From Candidatus Zixiibacteriota bacterium (GTDB lineage Bacteria; Zixibacteria; MSB-5A5; SM1-73), in the NCBI GenBank assembly GCA_029933635.1, contig JAOZNS010000019.1, positions 1-21,839 on the forward strand: 21,839 nucleotides of DNA, in the 5' to 3' direction. This document shows positions 21,389-21,839 of the stretch, piece after piece; within the stretch, counting starts at the first letter, position 1; each line of letters starts with the position of its first letter. The translations under genes were made by a program, and so were the position numbers. The notes below the pieces were generated by a model that had not been told where the DNA came from, did no database searches, and saw only the letters and a list, made by a program, of their open reading frames with translations.

Positions 21389-21839
21389 ATGATAAAATGT
21401 GGACTTAAGTCCCTTGCAGTTTTTGCTATATTCGCTGGAACGGTTCTATGGGGAGGCTGGCAGGAGAAAAAAGCTGAGGCGGAAGAGAAATCTACCTCAT
21501 GGACCAAGTTCTTCTATCTTGAAGAATGCAAATTCACCTCAACTGGAAGAAACAGGTATTTCATTCTGGAGCCAGGCTACCAATTGACCTTAGAGGGTGT
21601 GGAAGGAAAGGATACCGTTAGGCTTGTAGTTACAGTACTGGATGAAACGGAGAAAGTGGGAGATATTGAAACACGGATAGTAGAAGAAAAAGAGATTGTA
21701 AATGGTCGAACTGTTGAAATATCAAAAAACTTTTATGCGGTATGCACACAAACAAACAGCGTGTTTTATTTTGGCGAAGATGTGGATATTTATAAAGATG
21801 GAAAAGTTATCAGCCACGATGGTTCCTGGAGGGCTGACT
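21389..21839 (+). CDS. Exported protein of a conserved uncharacterised type (3' end cut by window)
   Basis: An open frame of 150 codons from ATG 21389 (AAGGAGATTTAA then ATG) with no stop before the window end, so the C-terminus is missing. Residues 1-22 form a signal peptide (LKSLAVFAIFAGTVLWGG). The mature part is beta-rich: YFILEPGYQLTLEG, TVRLVVTVLDETEKVG, ETRIVEEKEIVNG, VEISKNFYAVC, VFYFGEDVDIYKDGKVISHDGSWRA. This pattern recalls an exported conserved hypothetical protein that I have seen in several environmental bacteria, always without assigned function. It would be a periplasmic or surface protein. It starts 44 bp after the lipoprotein gene and may share its transcript. Confidence 0.8.
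   Translation, partial: MIKCGLKSLAVFAIFAGTVLWGGWQEKKAEAEEKSTSWTKFFYLEECKFTSTGRNRYFILEPGYQLTLEGVEGKDTVRLVVTVLDETEKVGDIETRIVEEKEIVNGRTVEISKNFYAVCTQTNSVFYFGEDVDIYKDGKVISHDGSWRAD

Noticed and set aside
1..21839. CRISPR array, prophage, toxin-antitoxin or defence genes
   Set aside because: No regularly spaced direct repeats, phage structural genes, integrases or recognisable defence domains were seen on either strand.

Overview
This window reads as a metabolic region of an uncultured anaerobe that relies on ferredoxin, with moderate GC. Two complete four-subunit 2-oxoacid:ferredoxin oxidoreductases, an HdrBC-like iron-sulfur pair, a eukaryote-like citrate synthase and an acetate kinase all point to anaerobic metabolism. 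A gingipain-like C25 peptidase that ends in a type I dockerin, plus many Sec-exported proteins and lipoproteins, suggests a Gram-negative lineage of the FCB type (Zixibacteria-like is my guess). No rRNA or other taxonomic marker is present, so the placement is tentative.

Layout. (1) 1-4147, minus strand: a compact AT-rich run of exported proteins. In transcription order these are an NTF2-like protein, a small secreted protein, an archaemetzincin-like zinc protease, a TPR protein, and an NHL beta-propeller protein cut by the window edge. (2) 4148-4515: a non-coding block with a G10 run, a hairpin and one copy of a short dispersed repeat. (3) 4516-7484, minus strand: hdrC, hdrB, and a clostripain-fold lipoprotein that has lost both catalytic residues. 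(4) 7526-12403, plus strand: korDABC, ndk and citrate synthase, with a sigma70-like promoter at the front and a strong terminator at the end. (5) 12404-12857: non-coding, with a possible insertion-sequence scar. (6) 12858-15260, plus strand: the C25 peptidase with dockerin. (7) 15451-18246, minus strand: a second oxidoreductase, vor-like, in the same D-A-B-C order; it converges on the peptidase gene at a shared hairpin terminator. (8) 18247-18809: non-coding. (9) 18810-21839, plus strand: 3-hydroxyacyl-CoA dehydrogenase, acetate kinase, a small lipoprotein and a truncated exported protein.

How the genes could work together (inference): KorDABC links 2-oxoglutarate and succinyl-CoA through ferredoxin, next to citrate synthase and NDK, as one carbon-flow unit. 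HdrBC is transcribed divergently from the same intergenic region and may be the thiol/disulfide or electron-transfer partner. The Vor-like enzyme, the hydroxyacyl-CoA dehydrogenase and acetate kinase fit amino-acid or acyl-CoA degradation to acetate, with reduced ferredoxin as product.

I do not see a clearly new multi-gene defence or mobile system. The observations most worth following are the pseudo-clostripain, the archaemetzincin-like protease whose zinc site is one residue longer than usual and which may be split from its signal peptide by a frameshift, the inverted repeat spanning the kor promoter, and the HdrBC-Kor-citrate synthase grouping.
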